This document shows, one piece after another, positions 1 through 9,633 of a stretch of 64,000 nt of DNA. This stretch comes from Lacipirellula limnantheis (GTDB taxonomy: Bacteria; Planctomycetota; Planctomycetia; Pirellulales; Lacipirellulaceae). Both the position numbers and the translations under genes were made by a program. The stretch covers positions 4,059,786-4,123,785 of the forward strand of contig NZ_CP036339.1 of NCBI RefSeq assembly GCF_007746075.1. Direction: 5' to 3'. The notes under the pieces were generated by a model. The model was not told the DNA's origin. It saw nothing but the letters and a program-made list of their open reading frames with translations, and ran no database searches. Each line of letters opens with the position of its first letter. The stretch's first letter is position 1.

Positions 1-1
1 G

Positions 2-934
2 AAGAACACGATGTTCGCGTCCGATCTGCCGCAGGTCAAGCAGGAGGCGGTCGAGGCGAATGGGTTCAAGCACAAAGAATTCTTGCGCGAGCGGGATTAC
101 ATCGATCCGACGGAAATGGCGACGGGCTACGCCGTGCAGTCAGGAAGACTGACGCCAGCGAAACAAAATGCTCAAAGCGCGTTCTTCGCGAACGGCGCGG
201 TGCTCGCATCGGCGGAGGATATTAGCCTGTGGGACATGGGATTGGCGGGCGAGTTGCTGGTGAGCAAGAAGGAAAACCGCGATTTTCTCTACGCTCCGGT
301 GAAATTGGCGGACGGCGCGACGGCGCCGGCGCATTGCGGGTGGCGATTCCCCGGCCATCGGGGTCTCATGGACATCCAGGGAAATGTGCCGGGATTCTCG
401 TGCTATTTGTCGCGATTCACCGATAAATCGGAGCTGCTGTGCGTGACGCTCTGCGCGAACAAGGAGGGGGTCGACCTCTCGGGTCTGGCACGGCGGATCG
501 CGGGGGCGTTTATTCGGACGCTGGGGCCGCCGGTAGGACCGCAGGCGATGGCTTGCCGAGAGAGTTGCTATTCCGTGGCGGAGACTGTTGATCGGTTGGA
601 AGCGTTGGTGAAATCCAAAGGGATCGACGTCGCAGCGCGGGTCGATCACGCGGCAGCAGCGAAGAAAAAAGGCCTCGAATTGCCGCCGACGGAAGTGCTC
701 ATCTTCGGCAACCCGGCTGTGGGGACGCAACTGATGCAGAGTCGCCGGAGCGTGGCGCTTGATTTGCCGCTGCGAGTCGTCGTGTGGGAGGAAGCCGACG
801 GGACCGTGTGGACGGGCTACCATGACGTGGCGGGGCTGGCCGCGCAGCATGGGATTGGCGATCGCGACGAGGTCGTGGCGGCGATGCAGGCGGGGCTCGA
901 AGCGCTGCTGCGGCAGGCGACGGCGCCTTATTAA
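2..934 (+). CDS. Serine hydrolase (beta-lactamase fold) fused to DUF302, 5' partial
   Basis: The frame is open from the left edge, so the N-terminus with the expected SxxK nucleophile lies outside the window. Counting from the ATG at 11, residues 1-175 resemble the C-terminal half of class C beta-lactamase/penicillin-binding-type hydrolases: a GYAV segment, an ASAEDISLWDMGL helix and a GNVPGF strand near residue 122. Residues about 187-300 match DUF302, with VDHAAAAKKKGLEL and EVLIFGNPAVGTQLMQ. This family has no settled function. The fusion is seen directly; a periplasmic peptidase or esterase role is inferred. No partner gene follows: the next gene is on the other strand. Confidence 0.75.
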   Translation, partial: KNTMFASDLPQVKQEAVEANGFKHKEFLRERDYIDPTEMATGYAVQSGRLTPAKQNAQSAFFANGAVLASAEDISLWDMGLAGELLVSKKENRDFLYAPVKLADGATAPAHCGWRFPGHRGLMDIQGNVPGFSCYLSRFTDKSELLCVTLCANKEGVDLSGLARRIAGAFIRTLGPPVGPQAMACRESCYSVAETVDRLEALVKSKGIDVAARVDHAAAAKKKGLELPPTEVLIFGNPAVGTQLMQSRRSVALDLPLRVVVWEEADGTVWTGYHDVAGLAAQHGIGDRDEVVAAMQAGLEALLRQATAPY

Positions 935-952
935 GCAACTCGCTCAGCGCGC

Positions 953-991
953 AAAAAAGCGTCGCTACCGACCATGCCGGCAGCGACGCTT
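953..991 (-). terminator. Rho-independent terminator of the dockerin/PEP-CTERM gene
   Basis: Read on the minus strand, AAGCGTCGCT (991-982) pairs perfectly with AGCGACGCTT (966-957) and is followed by a T run (958-953). It sits 28 bases after the stop codon of the minus-strand gene. Confidence 0.75.
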
Positions 992-1018
992 GACGTGCGA
1001 ATCGAGCAAGCCTCTGGA

Positions 1019-2815
1019 CTAGCGAGCCACCCGGCGGCGACACGCGGCAATGGCGCCGACGGCCACTGCGCCCAGCACGGCGGTGCTCGGCTCAGGAATC
1101 GCAGCGGCGGCCGACACTGCGGCGGTCGCGCCGAAGTTGGCCTTCCAGGTGGCAAGCGACGCTGCGTCGTAGCCGGGCGTGCCGAAGTTGCGTTGCCACT
1201 TCAAGAAGTCGGCGCCGTCGACGTCGAGGTCGTTGTCGAAGTCGCCGGGCAGGGCGACGGACCCAAGCACCTTGAGCACCACCGACGTGGCGCCGACGGT
1301 TACGTCCCACGATAGGCCCGAGGCGAGCGGCGCGAGCGTGAAGTCCGTCGCCGCAAAACTCGTCCCGCCAATCGAATTGGCGGTGAGCAGGGTGTAGGTT
1401 TCGCCGCCGTGGGGAGCGTAGCCGCTGAGTTCCACGGCTAGGTTGCCAAACTCGATCTTGGCTTCGCCGCCGACTTGAATCGTCGAGTGCGTGCCGCCGG
1501 TGATGACGGCCGTCAGGGTCGACTGGCCGGGATTCTGGAACTGATTGACCGGGTCGTAGGACATGAACAGGTCGCCCTTGATTTGGGCGCCGACGTTCGG
1601 CCCGACGACGCGCAAATTCGACGTCGCATCGCCGGAGCCGTTGGAGACGGTCATGTAGAGGTTCTGCTGGAGGACGAAGGAGGCGTGATCGCGGAGGTCG
1701 ATCTTCGAGGCGCCGCCGGAGCCAATAACTGCCCCGCGATTGTTGCCGCCCGAAAGCGCGAGGCCCTGGAGCGTCAAGCCGGAGCCGTCGTCGACCGCCG
1801 AGTCGATCGACACCTTGCCGTTTCCGGTAACAAATAGGTTGAACTGCGAGCCGTTGTTCTCGGCGACGTTGTTCGCTCGTTGCGGCCCGAAAGGATCGCC
1901 GGTTAGCGTCGCGACTCCTAGATTCGGAGCGGCGAAGTTGAACGTGTCAAAGATGTGGAATTCGCCGTTGTCTTGCACGGTGAGGTTGGAGACCCCGCCG
2001 CGCTGCTGCAGGGAGCGTACGTAGATCTTGCCAGAATCTTTCACGAGAACGTCGGCGGTCGAGTCGGCGCCGGTCGAGAGCGTGAAGTAGCCCTCGTCCG
2101 TGAAACCTTGGGCTGAATTCCCTGCGCCGGCGCTGTTGCCGCTAACCACCAGGGCCGAGCCGGCCACGGTCATCTTGCCTTTGCTGGGATTCGACTCGCT
2201 GATGCTGATGCCGCTGCCGGTGCTGATTTGCGCGTTGCCGTCGATCAGCACTTCACCGTTGCCGTTGGTCTCAGCGCCAACTTTGAGGTCGTCGCTGATG
2301 CGGAGGATGGCGCTGTCGTGGAGTTCCAAGAGGCCGAGCTTGCCGGCAGCGCCGGTCTGAGCGCCGATCTCCAGGTCCTGATTGCCGCCCGGGCTGCCAA
2401 GGCCGCCGCCGCCGCCATCCAGCGGCTCGTCGTACAGCATCACAGCCGTTCCGCGCATCACGAATTTGGAATCGAGCGAGCTCTTGTCGCCAATATGGCT
2501 GCGATCGAAGTCGGCGTGAACCGCCAGCGTACCGGCGCTGAAGTCGACGTTGCCGCCCGTGGCTCCCGTCGTGCCGAGGTGAAAGCTCCCAAGCTCGCGC
2601 GTCCCGGCGAAATTGATCGAGGCGGTAACCGCGGGATTGAGGATGAGCACATTGTCTGCGGCGGTGGGAATGGCGTTGGTGCTCCAGTTCCCAGCGTTGT
2701 AAAAGTCGTTGTTCACCGCCGCGGTCCACGTCGTATCGACCGCGCTGGCAAGCGGGGCGATTCCCAAAGTGCTCAAGGCGAAGAGAGCGCCCGACAGGCG
2801 TCTGGCAAGCTTCAT
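1019..2815 (-). CDS. Secreted PEP-CTERM protein with dockerin-like tail
   Basis: 598 residues. The N-terminus has a signal peptide (basic MKLARRL, hydrophobic stretch, cut near PLASA-VD). The body is rich in Gly, Asn, Ser and Thr with repeating beta-type segments (TWTAAVNNDFYNAGNWST, then many LxVxGNG-type strands), as in beta-helical surface proteins. Near residue 525 an acidic DFDNDLDVDGADFLKWQ motif resembles a dockerin-type calcium loop; the chain ends in IPEPS, a hydrophobic segment and RRRVAR, the PEP-CTERM sorting signal. It is expected to be exported and processed by an exosortase. A terminator follows at 953-991. The ligand is unknown. Confidence 0.8.
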   Translation of the reverse strand: MKLARRLSGALFALSTLGIAPLASAVDTTWTAAVNNDFYNAGNWSTNAIPTAADNVLILNPAVTASINFAGTRELGSFHLGTTGATGGNVDFSAGTLAVHADFDRSHIGDKSSLDSKFVMRGTAVMLYDEPLDGGGGGLGSPGGNQDLEIGAQTGAAGKLGLLELHDSAILRISDDLKVGAETNGNGEVLIDGNAQISTGSGISISESNPSKGKMTVAGSALVVSGNSAGAGNSAQGFTDEGYFTLSTGADSTADVLVKDSGKIYVRSLQQRGGVSNLTVQDNGEFHIFDTFNFAAPNLGVATLTGDPFGPQRANNVAENNGSQFNLFVTGNGKVSIDSAVDDGSGLTLQGLALSGGNNRGAVIGSGGASKIDLRDHASFVLQQNLYMTVSNGSGDATSNLRVVGPNVGAQIKGDLFMSYDPVNQFQNPGQSTLTAVITGGTHSTIQVGGEAKIEFGNLAVELSGYAPHGGETYTLLTANSIGGTSFAATDFTLAPLASGLSWDVTVGATSVVLKVLGSVALPGDFDNDLDVDGADFLKWQRNFGTPGYDAASLATWKANFGATAAVSAAAAIPEPSTAVLGAVAVGAIAACRRRVAR

Positions 2816-3240
2816 GGTTTTGACTCCAAAGTAGAAAATCTGCCGCGACGTGCCGGCGTCGGGCGGTGCCTGGGTCAGACTGGTTCAGATTCGTTGCGCG
2901 AAAAGCGCGAAAAGCGCGAAAAGAACGAGGACGAGTAGCAATCAGTCAGGCGTCTTCATACCACGCCAAGCGGCCGGAGTCTAACTGCAACGCGAACTTT
3001 TGGGCGTGTTTCGCGTCTACGGGGCCCATTTTCTCGAGGCCAACCCAGCTCTCTGCGGAAGCGCCGCTGCTCCTTAGACGAGCCTTTTGCCTCGGTTCGA
3101 CACTCCCCCAGCGAACGCCCAGGGGCTTCATTAGCGGACCGTAAAGTCTTCACGACCTCTTCATGTGACGGCGATAGCCTGATCCCACACTGGCGTTTTG
3201 TGTTTCAGATCAGGACTAATTTTAATGCTGGAGAATGCTC
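2816..3240. other. Divergent intergenic region between two PEP-CTERM genes
   Basis: No convincing gene in 425 bases. It must hold divergent promoters for the genes at 2815 (minus) and 3241 (plus). It contains a short tandem repeat, GCGCGAAAA three times at 2896-2922. I could not assign -35/-10 boxes with confidence. Confidence 0.5.
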
Positions 3241-3891
3241 ATGTTGCGGTATGTGTGCGTGTGGGCGGCGGTAGTCGCCGTCGGGCTTGCGGGGCAGGCC
3301 AACGGAGCGATTCGCATCACCGAGTGGATGTACAGCGGCGCGTCCGCTGAATTCGTCGAACTAACGAACGTCGGCGGCAGCTCGATCGACTTGACGGGGT
3401 GGAGCTACGACGACGACAGCGCCACGGCTGGCGTGTTCAGCTTGAGCGGCTTCGGCGTCGTGGCGCCTGGCGAATCGGTGGTTTTCACCGAGACGAGCCC
3501 CGCCGGGTTTCGGGCGGAATGGAGCCTGCCGGCAAGCGTGAAAGTTCTGGGGCCCTATACGAACAACTTGGGGCGGGCCGACCAGATTAATATCTTCGAC
3601 GCCGCGAACGTCCTTGCCGATCGCCTCACCTATGGCGATCAAGCGATTCCTGGGACGATTCGGACGCAAAATCAAAGCGGCAATCCGAAGACGTTGGCGG
3701 CGCTTGGGGCGAACAACGTCGCCCTTTGGGAACTTTCGACGGTCGGTGACGTTCACGGGTCGTTCGCGTCGGCGAATTTTGACGTCGGCAATCCGGGCGC
3801 CTTCAGCGTCGTCCCCGAGCCGGCGACCCTGGCTTTGGCGGCGCTCGCAGGACTGGCGGTCGTTTGCCGTGGCCGGAAGGCGACGAAGTAG
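3241..3891 (+). CDS. Lamin-tail-domain PEP-CTERM protein
   Basis: 216 residues from the ATG at 3241. I prefer this start over the in-frame ATG at 3235 because GGAG at 3230-3233 is correctly spaced only for 3241. A signal peptide (LRYVCVWAAVVAVGLAGQANGA) precedes IRITEWMYSGASAEFVELTN, the first strands of a lamin-tail (LTD) domain that extends to about residue 130. The C-terminus is VPEP, a hydrophobic helix and CRGRKATK, a PEP-CTERM anchor. LTD domains occur in secreted surface proteins and nucleases; no catalytic domain is present, so a structural or adhesive role is the most that can be said. A strong terminator lies at 3955-3993. Confidence 0.8.
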   Translation: MLRYVCVWAAVVAVGLAGQANGAIRITEWMYSGASAEFVELTNVGGSSIDLTGWSYDDDSATAGVFSLSGFGVVAPGESVVFTETSPAGFRAEWSLPASVKVLGPYTNNLGRADQINIFDAANVLADRLTYGDQAIPGTIRTQNQSGNPKTLAALGANNVALWELSTVGDVHGSFASANFDVGNPGAFSVVPEPATLALAALAGLAVVCRGRKATK

Positions 3892-3954
3892 TTGATCCTC
3901 AACAGCAATTGGTCGTTTGAATCGGGGGCCAATCGGCGGACTAGGCCGTTTGAC

Positions 3955-3993
3955 AGGCCGCCATGCGGCGCTGCCGCATGGCGGCCTTTTTTT
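3955..3993 (+). terminator. Strong Rho-independent terminator
   Basis: A perfect 15-bp stem, AGGCCGCCATGCGGC (3955-3969) with its complement (3973-3987), loop GCT, followed by seven T. It ends the LTD gene transcript. It also shows that the ATG at 3963 is not the start of the next gene. Confidence 0.9.
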
Positions 3994-4061
3994 CCCGCTC
4001 CAGGCGAACGATCGCTGCGGACGGGGCAACTAATTTCTCCGCCCCCTTCCCAGAGAGGCTC

Positions 4062-4823
4062 ATGATGTTTCGCCGTTCTGGTCAATGGACCGCGATTTGG
4101 GGTGCAATGGCATGCCTCGCCGCTTGCGGAAGTGCGCGGGCGGCGCATAGCTTTCGGTTCCAAAGCAATCTGCATGGGGCGACTGTTACGGGGCAATCTT
4201 CGGCGTTAGTCGCCGCAGGCGCCTACGGCATGTCGCTGACGGCAGGTCCGGCGGGCGCTGCGCTGAACGAAACCCATCCGCAAGGGATGGGGATCGACTC
4301 CCGCGGAGTCGCCGGAGCGCTCGACGCGACGAGTACGGCCGGCGTCGACAAGATCAACGTGCTCGAAGGGCCTGCCGGCGGGGCGAGCGAGACAATCACA
4401 TTCTCCTTTGACCGGAGCGGAGTGATTCGCGACCTGCTCTTCGACGGAATCAAGGACGAAACGCTGGAGTACTTTCAGCTAACGCTTCCCAACGGCGAGT
4501 TGCTGACGTTCGTTGACGCGGAAGCCGAGTTTCGTCTGACGCAACAGGGGTTCAGCCTGGCCGATTTGAGTTTGCCCAACATCACGCCGCTGGTCGACGG
4601 CAACGACGACCGAATGGGAATCAACCTCCCGTTCGCCGCCGGGGACGCCTTCGTCCTCTCTTACGGCAACCATCCGTTTCCGACCGGATACGTACCTCGG
4701 CAGAATGAGTTAGGAAATGGCGCCCGTTGGGAGGGTCTTGTCATCGTGCCGGAACCGAGCGGGCTGGGGCTCACGCTGTGCGGAGTAGGTGCGCTCCTGG
4801 GGATGCGCCGGAAGCTACTATGA
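4062..4823 (+). CDS. PEP-CTERM secreted protein of unknown function
   Basis: 253 residues starting at the ATG ATG pair at 4062/4065, preceded by a purine-rich AGAGAGG site. The longer frame from 3963 runs through the terminator hairpin and is rejected. A signal peptide (WTAIWGAMACLAACGSARA) leads into a beta-rich region without a family I recognise, including an ETITFSFDRSGVIRDLLFDG strand set near residue 120. The end is IVPEPSGLGLTL..., a short hydrophobic helix and MRRKLL, a PEP-CTERM signal. It is probably an exosortase-anchored surface protein, convergent with the small lipoprotein gene that ends at 4839. Confidence 0.75.
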   Translation: MMFRRSGQWTAIWGAMACLAACGSARAAHSFRFQSNLHGATVTGQSSALVAAGAYGMSLTAGPAGAALNETHPQGMGIDSRGVAGALDATSTAGVDKINVLEGPAGGASETITFSFDRSGVIRDLLFDGIKDETLEYFQLTLPNGELLTFVDAEAEFRLTQQGFSLADLSLPNITPLVDGNDDRMGINLPFAAGDAFVLSYGNHPFPTGYVPRQNELGNGARWEGLVIVPEPSGLGLTLCGVGALLGMRRKLL

Positions 4824-4838
4824 AGTGAAGCTATCGCG

Positions 4839-5339
4839 TCAGTCATCCTGTTCGGCGTAGTGAACGATCTCTTGCGTGGTGAAAGCAAGCGTCACCTTGT
4901 TCTCCTGATTGGGAAGTACTGTGATGCGTTGCGAATAGGTAACGCGCGAGAAGGGGGGCAACGCACTCGCCGGCGACGCCGATGGGCGTTCGCCAAGCGA
5001 GGCGTCTTCAAGGCGAATGAGGGTTGCCCAATGATCGCCGACGACGGCGCCGTCGTCGGCGTCGTACGATGTCAGCGTAAACGTACCGTCGGGTTGCAGG
5101 CGGCCAAAGGCCGCGCGGCCGGCGTTGCGACTCTCGCCCTTGGCGACGGGGGCGAACATCACCTTGCCGGCGGCGAAGGGTTTGCCGTCGATGGTGACGA
5201 CGCCGCGGACCGGAGCGAGGTCGTGGGGGGATTTCGAACAGCCGATGCACGCTCCCGGGATGAGCAGCGTGAGAAACCACCGCGGGAGAAAGGCGTTAAG
5301 CGGCGAGCGGCGAAGGGCGGCGTCAGTTGAGTTGGCCAA
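4839..5339 (-). CDS. Small lipoprotein with transthyretin-like domain, partner of DUF1559 protein
   Basis: 166 residues. The only reasonable start is a TTG at 5339, lying 17 bases inside the end of the upstream DUF1559 gene, so translation is probably coupled. A hydrophobic segment followed by GACIGC is a lipobox, giving a mature lipoprotein beginning at Cys. The sequence then reads VRGVVTIDGKPFAAGKVMF, the first strands of a carboxypeptidase-regulatory or transthyretin-like beta-sandwich. Such proteins commonly follow DUF1559 pseudopilins in planctomycetes. The function is unknown; a cell-surface structural role is inferred. Confidence 0.8.
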   Translation of the reverse strand: MANSTDAALRRSPLNAFLPRWFLTLLIPGACIGCSKSPHDLAPVRGVVTIDGKPFAAGKVMFAPVAKGESRNAGRAAFGRLQPDGTFTLTSYDADDGAVVGDHWATLIRLEDASLGERPSASPASALPPFSRVTYSQRITVLPNQENKVTLAFTTQEIVHYAEQDD

Positions 5340-6369
5340 TGACTTCTCCGTCGATGCGGTTGCCTAGCAGGAGAAACGTCCGAACTTCGAGTTCTTCGCT
5401 GAGAAATCGGACCGATCCGTCGACGAATCCGAAGTGAACGCCGGCAGGGTGCCAACTGAACGTGCAGTCGTCGGTGCCGCTGCCGCCGGGAAGGCGAAGG
5501 ACGTCGTTCTCGGTGAGAGGATACCCGGCGCCGCCGATGTTGCAGTTCACGGGGTCTTGGGTCTTGAACAGCGTCGTGCCATCCTCGCGCCACGAGCCGA
5601 GCCACATGGGGAAGGCCTCGAAGCTGGGAACGTACGCCGCCTCGCCGACGGCAATCGTGTTGCTCGTGCCGTCGGTGACGTCGACGATGCGAATGCGCCG
5701 CAGGTCTGGATCTTTGACCGTAACGTCAATGACGCCGTCGCCGGTAATGTCTTGGTAGCACGTCCCTGACTTCAGCCCTTCCTGCACGCGCCAGAACATG
5801 CCGAGATCGCAATAGCCGCGCGAGCCCTTGTAATGTGAGACGGCGTAGCCGGACGTGGCGAACGGCCCGGCGCCCAAGATCGGGTCGGCGTCGGGAACGT
5901 GGGTTGGCAGGTCGGCCGAAGGGCAGCGGAACATGGCGAGTTCAGCGTCTCCTCCGGGAAGCGGGCGACGTCCGGCCGCATGCGCGGCTCGGAAAATGCC
6001 CGGCTTCCAGGGGTTGCCGTCGTAGCCTGCAATGCCATTGTTCTTGAGATTGTTGAAGATGGCCTGCGCTTCGAGTTGCGGAAGGATGCGCGAGGCCCAG
6101 CCGAGGCCGTCTTCGTGTTTGCGTTCTTTATCGTTTTCGGCGCCGTAGACGCCGATGGGGAACTGATCGTGCGCGTCGTGGTATGACAGCAGGCCCAGAG
6201 TTAGCTGTTTGATATTGGCACCGCACGACATTCTTCGCGCCGCCTCGCGAGCGGATTGCACGGCTGGCAGGAGCAGCGCGACCAACACGCCGATAATGGC
6301 GATCACGACGAGTAACTCGACAAGCGTGAAGGCGGACGCTGGCCGCTGCGTGCGAGAGAGGAGCTTCAT
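5323..6369 (-). CDS. DUF1559 pseudopilin-like protein
   Basis: 348 residues. Residues 14-45 form a type IV pilin methylation signal and hydrophobic helix (FTLVELLVVIAIIGVLVALL), then AVQSAREAARRM, the hallmark opening of DUF1559. The C-terminal HPAGVHFGFVDGSVRFL segment is the H-x9-DG signature of this planctomycete-expanded family. The globular part contains several Cys and DGTSNTIAVGEA. It is predicted to be cleaved by a prepilin peptidase and to form or decorate a pseudopilus-like surface structure. It overlaps the downstream lipoprotein gene. The role of DUF1559 proteins is not established. Confidence 0.9.
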   Translation of the reverse strand: MKLLSRTQRPASAFTLVELLVVIAIIGVLVALLLPAVQSAREAARRMSCGANIKQLTLGLLSYHDAHDQFPIGVYGAENDKERKHEDGLGWASRILPQLEAQAIFNNLKNNGIAGYDGNPWKPGIFRAAHAAGRRPLPGGDAELAMFRCPSADLPTHVPDADPILGAGPFATSGYAVSHYKGSRGYCDLGMFWRVQEGLKSGTCYQDITGDGVIDVTVKDPDLRRIRIVDVTDGTSNTIAVGEAAYVPSFEAFPMWLGSWREDGTTLFKTQDPVNCNIGGAGYPLTENDVLRLPGGSGTDDCTFSWHPAGVHFGFVDGSVRFLSEELEVRTFLLLGNRIDGEVIGQLN

Positions 6370-7891
6370 CCTTTTTCCTGTGAGTGGGAAAGACTCGCGT
6401 CACCCAATTTTGATTGTTTCGCAAGAGCCCGCCGCGCTCAGCGAAGCGCACTTCATCAACATAAAGAGGGCACGCGCGTGAGTGAATAACCAGCGACAAC
6501 AATTAGCAATTGGTTCACGTTTTCTTCACAAATCTGTGTGACAACAGCGGAACGCGACTGCACGCCGGGCGGGATTGGAAGCTGCGCGCATCGCGCCGGT
6601 CACGGCGCCGCGGCGTCGACGCTGAGTTACGAACGCAAGTCAACGGCGAGGAGCCACAACGTGAAGATGGCGGCACGGAGTTGGGCGTGGATCATCGCGA
6701 TGGCGGTCGCGGCGATATGCGTGAATGCGACCGAAGCGCACGCACAGATGTTCATCAACGAGCTCTTCTTCGATCCGCCGGGCTCGGCCGCCGACGCCAC
6801 GCACGAGTACGTCGAGCTCCGCGGGACGCCGGGAGCGTCGCTCGCCAACCACTACCTCATTTTCGTGGAGAACGAAGACAATCTCTCTCACACTGGCGGG
6901 GCCGGGCTGATTGAGTTGATCTTTGACCTCGGTTCGCAGTCGCTCGGGAGCAACGGCTTCCTGACGTTGCGTCAGAAGGCCAACCAATTCAGCGTCTATG
7001 GCAACTACGCCGTCGATCCGGCGGCTACTGACTTGCAAAATACGGGGACTGGCGTCGGCTACGGCTCGGGCGCCGGGAGTTCCATCGGCGCGTCAAACGT
7101 CGGCAGTGGCGGCGCCCCCGACGGACGGATCGAGAACAGCGGCTTCACGGCAATGCTCATCCGCAACGGCGGCGACCCGGTCGCCAATGCTCCGACGCTG
7201 GGATTCGATCTCGACGTCGGCAATAACGGGCTCGACGTAGCGACGGGACGAACGGACTGGACGATTCTGGATTCGATCGGCATATTCTCGGAGCGATTCG
7301 AGGCTTGGGATCCCGACTTTAACGTGCCGCTGGGCCGACTCTACGGCGCAGTCAATTTCGGGCCGGAAACCGCGGAAAGTACGCCGGGGTTCGTCCCCAA
7401 CATTGAACCCGGGACAACGTACCTAGGAACTGACTTTGAAATCGAAATCGCCGCGCGCTGGGGCAACTCCACCGGACAAGCCCCCGATGACTGGCACATT
7501 TCGAACGTCACCGACAATTCGCTTTCGGGTTTCACGCCGGGCGGCAGCGACTTCCGGCAATCGGTCGGCGATCCTCATCCAACCGGTCCCTTGGAATCGA
7601 CCAAGAACGTGCCGTACGGCACGGTGTTGACCAACACGCTCGGCTCGGCCAACTATCCGCTCAACGTGGCGCCGCCGCTGGCGGGGGATTTCGACCAGGA
7701 CGGGCACGTCGATGACGACGATCTCAACAACGAGTGGAAGCCGCGGTTCGGAGTCGATTTGGACGGCGCCGACTTTCTTGACTGGCAGGCGAACTACGGT
7801 TCTACATCAACCGACGCCGTTGCCGCGAATGGGGCCGTACCGGAACCGGCCGCGGCCTCGCTGCTGGCGCTGGCCATCGCGGGCATTGCGA

Positions 7892-8575
<684 letters not shown>

Positions 8576-8678
8576 TGTAACGAATGGCGATCCGAACCGG
8601 AGGTCAAGCCTGTTGCGTCGCAGGCGATTGCCCGCACGATCCGGACAGGATCGCCGGACGATTTACATCGCGTAAACG

Positions 8679-9098
8679 TTACATGGCGTAGACGCGGAGG
8701 CCCTCGGCAATGTTATCCGGAATTGGCCGCGAGACGGGGGGCTGCCCGTGCGCGACGCGGCAGCAGACGCACGTCATTTTGCCAATCGCCAATAGGACGC
8801 CTGCGCGCGTGAACCGGAACTCGTAGCTGATGCTCTTGGCGCCGATGCGGGTGACCGAGATGGCGATATCCAGAATCTCTTCGCAGCGCGCCGGCGACGA
8901 GTAATCGCAGGCCGCAGCGACGCGCGGGAAGCTGATGAGTTCGCCGTCGACTTCTTCGTGTAGACTGAGGCCGAGCGACCGGTAGAGCTCATGCTCGGCC
9001 GACTCCATGTAGATGAAGAACGACGCGAAGTGCATGATGCCGGCCATGTCGGTGTCGTGAAACTCGACGAGGCGCGACGTTTGGAACGGCTCGGGCAT
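8679..9098 (-). CDS. Acyl-CoA thioesterase, YbgC/FadM-like hotdog fold
   Basis: 139 residues, the usual size of 4-hydroxybenzoyl-CoA-type thioesterases. The segment VEFHDTDMAGIMHFASFF carries the family signature with the catalytic Asp before a Gly-x-x-x-His helix start. Middle strands ISFPRVAAACDYSSPARC and the central helix fit a hotdog fold. It probably hydrolyses an acyl- or aryl-CoA thioester in the cytoplasm. The neighbours (LolD-like ATPase, S18) do not reveal the substrate. Confidence 0.85.
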   Translation of the reverse strand: MPEPFQTSRLVEFHDTDMAGIMHFASFFIYMESAEHELYRSLGLSLHEEVDGELISFPRVAAACDYSSPARCEEILDIAISVTRIGAKSISYEFRFTRAGVLLAIGKMTCVCCRVAHGQPPVSRPIPDNIAEGLRVYAM

Positions 9099-9205
9099 GG
9101 GGGAACGGGAAAAAGGTTCCGAGTATGCCGGCGCATGGCATCACAGGCGCTGACAGCGTGGGAAATCCCTTCCCTTCATCTCCCTTCGCCGGGAGAATTC
9201 GTAGC

Positions 9206-9457
9206 TCAGCCGCCGACGTAAGGCATCAGGCCCATGAAGCGGGCCCGCTTGATCGCCTTCGCCACGGCATGCTGGCTCGAGGCATGGCAACCGGTCTTGC
9301 GGCGGCTCACGATACGGCCGTGACGATTGGTCAGCTTGCTGAGCAAATCGAGGTCCTTGTAGTCGATGAACATCGGCCGAGGACGAATGCCGTCAACGCA
9401 GACGGGGTCTTTCTTGACAACGCGGCGGGTCGAAGTCGGTTTGCGCTCAGGAATCAT
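9206..9457 (-). CDS. rpsR: 30S ribosomal protein bS18
   Basis: 83 residues from the ATG at 9457; the open frame extends upstream to 9595, but that leader has no S18 similarity. The conserved core is plain: FIDYKDLDLLSKL, GRIVSRRKTG, QHAVAKAIKRARFMGLMPYV. S18 binds the platform of the small subunit next to S6. Here it stands alone, without rpsF, ssb or rplI beside it, as in many planctomycetes. The N-terminal KPTSTRRVVKKDPVCVDG part is longer and more basic than in E. coli. Confidence 0.95.
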   Translation of the reverse strand: MIPERKPTSTRRVVKKDPVCVDGIRPRPMFIDYKDLDLLSKLTNRHGRIVSRRKTGCHASSQHAVAKAIKRARFMGLMPYVGG

Positions 9458-9633
9458 GTCGGAATGTTTAACGGTGTACGATGGTCGCGGCCAAACGCTC
9501 GGCCAGCGGAGCCCTGTATTGTAGCGAGGGCAGGGCGGGACGCAAGATGCTTTGAGTGCTGGGGTTGCGTGTTTTTTCGGGCCCAAGATCTTCACCCGCG
9601 GTCGGTTCGACGGGCCCTTGGCACGCGGCGGCG

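Noticed and set aside
3963..4061. Upstream extension of the PEP-CTERM gene at 4062
   Set aside because: It would start inside the stem of a strong terminator and lacks a signal peptide at that start.
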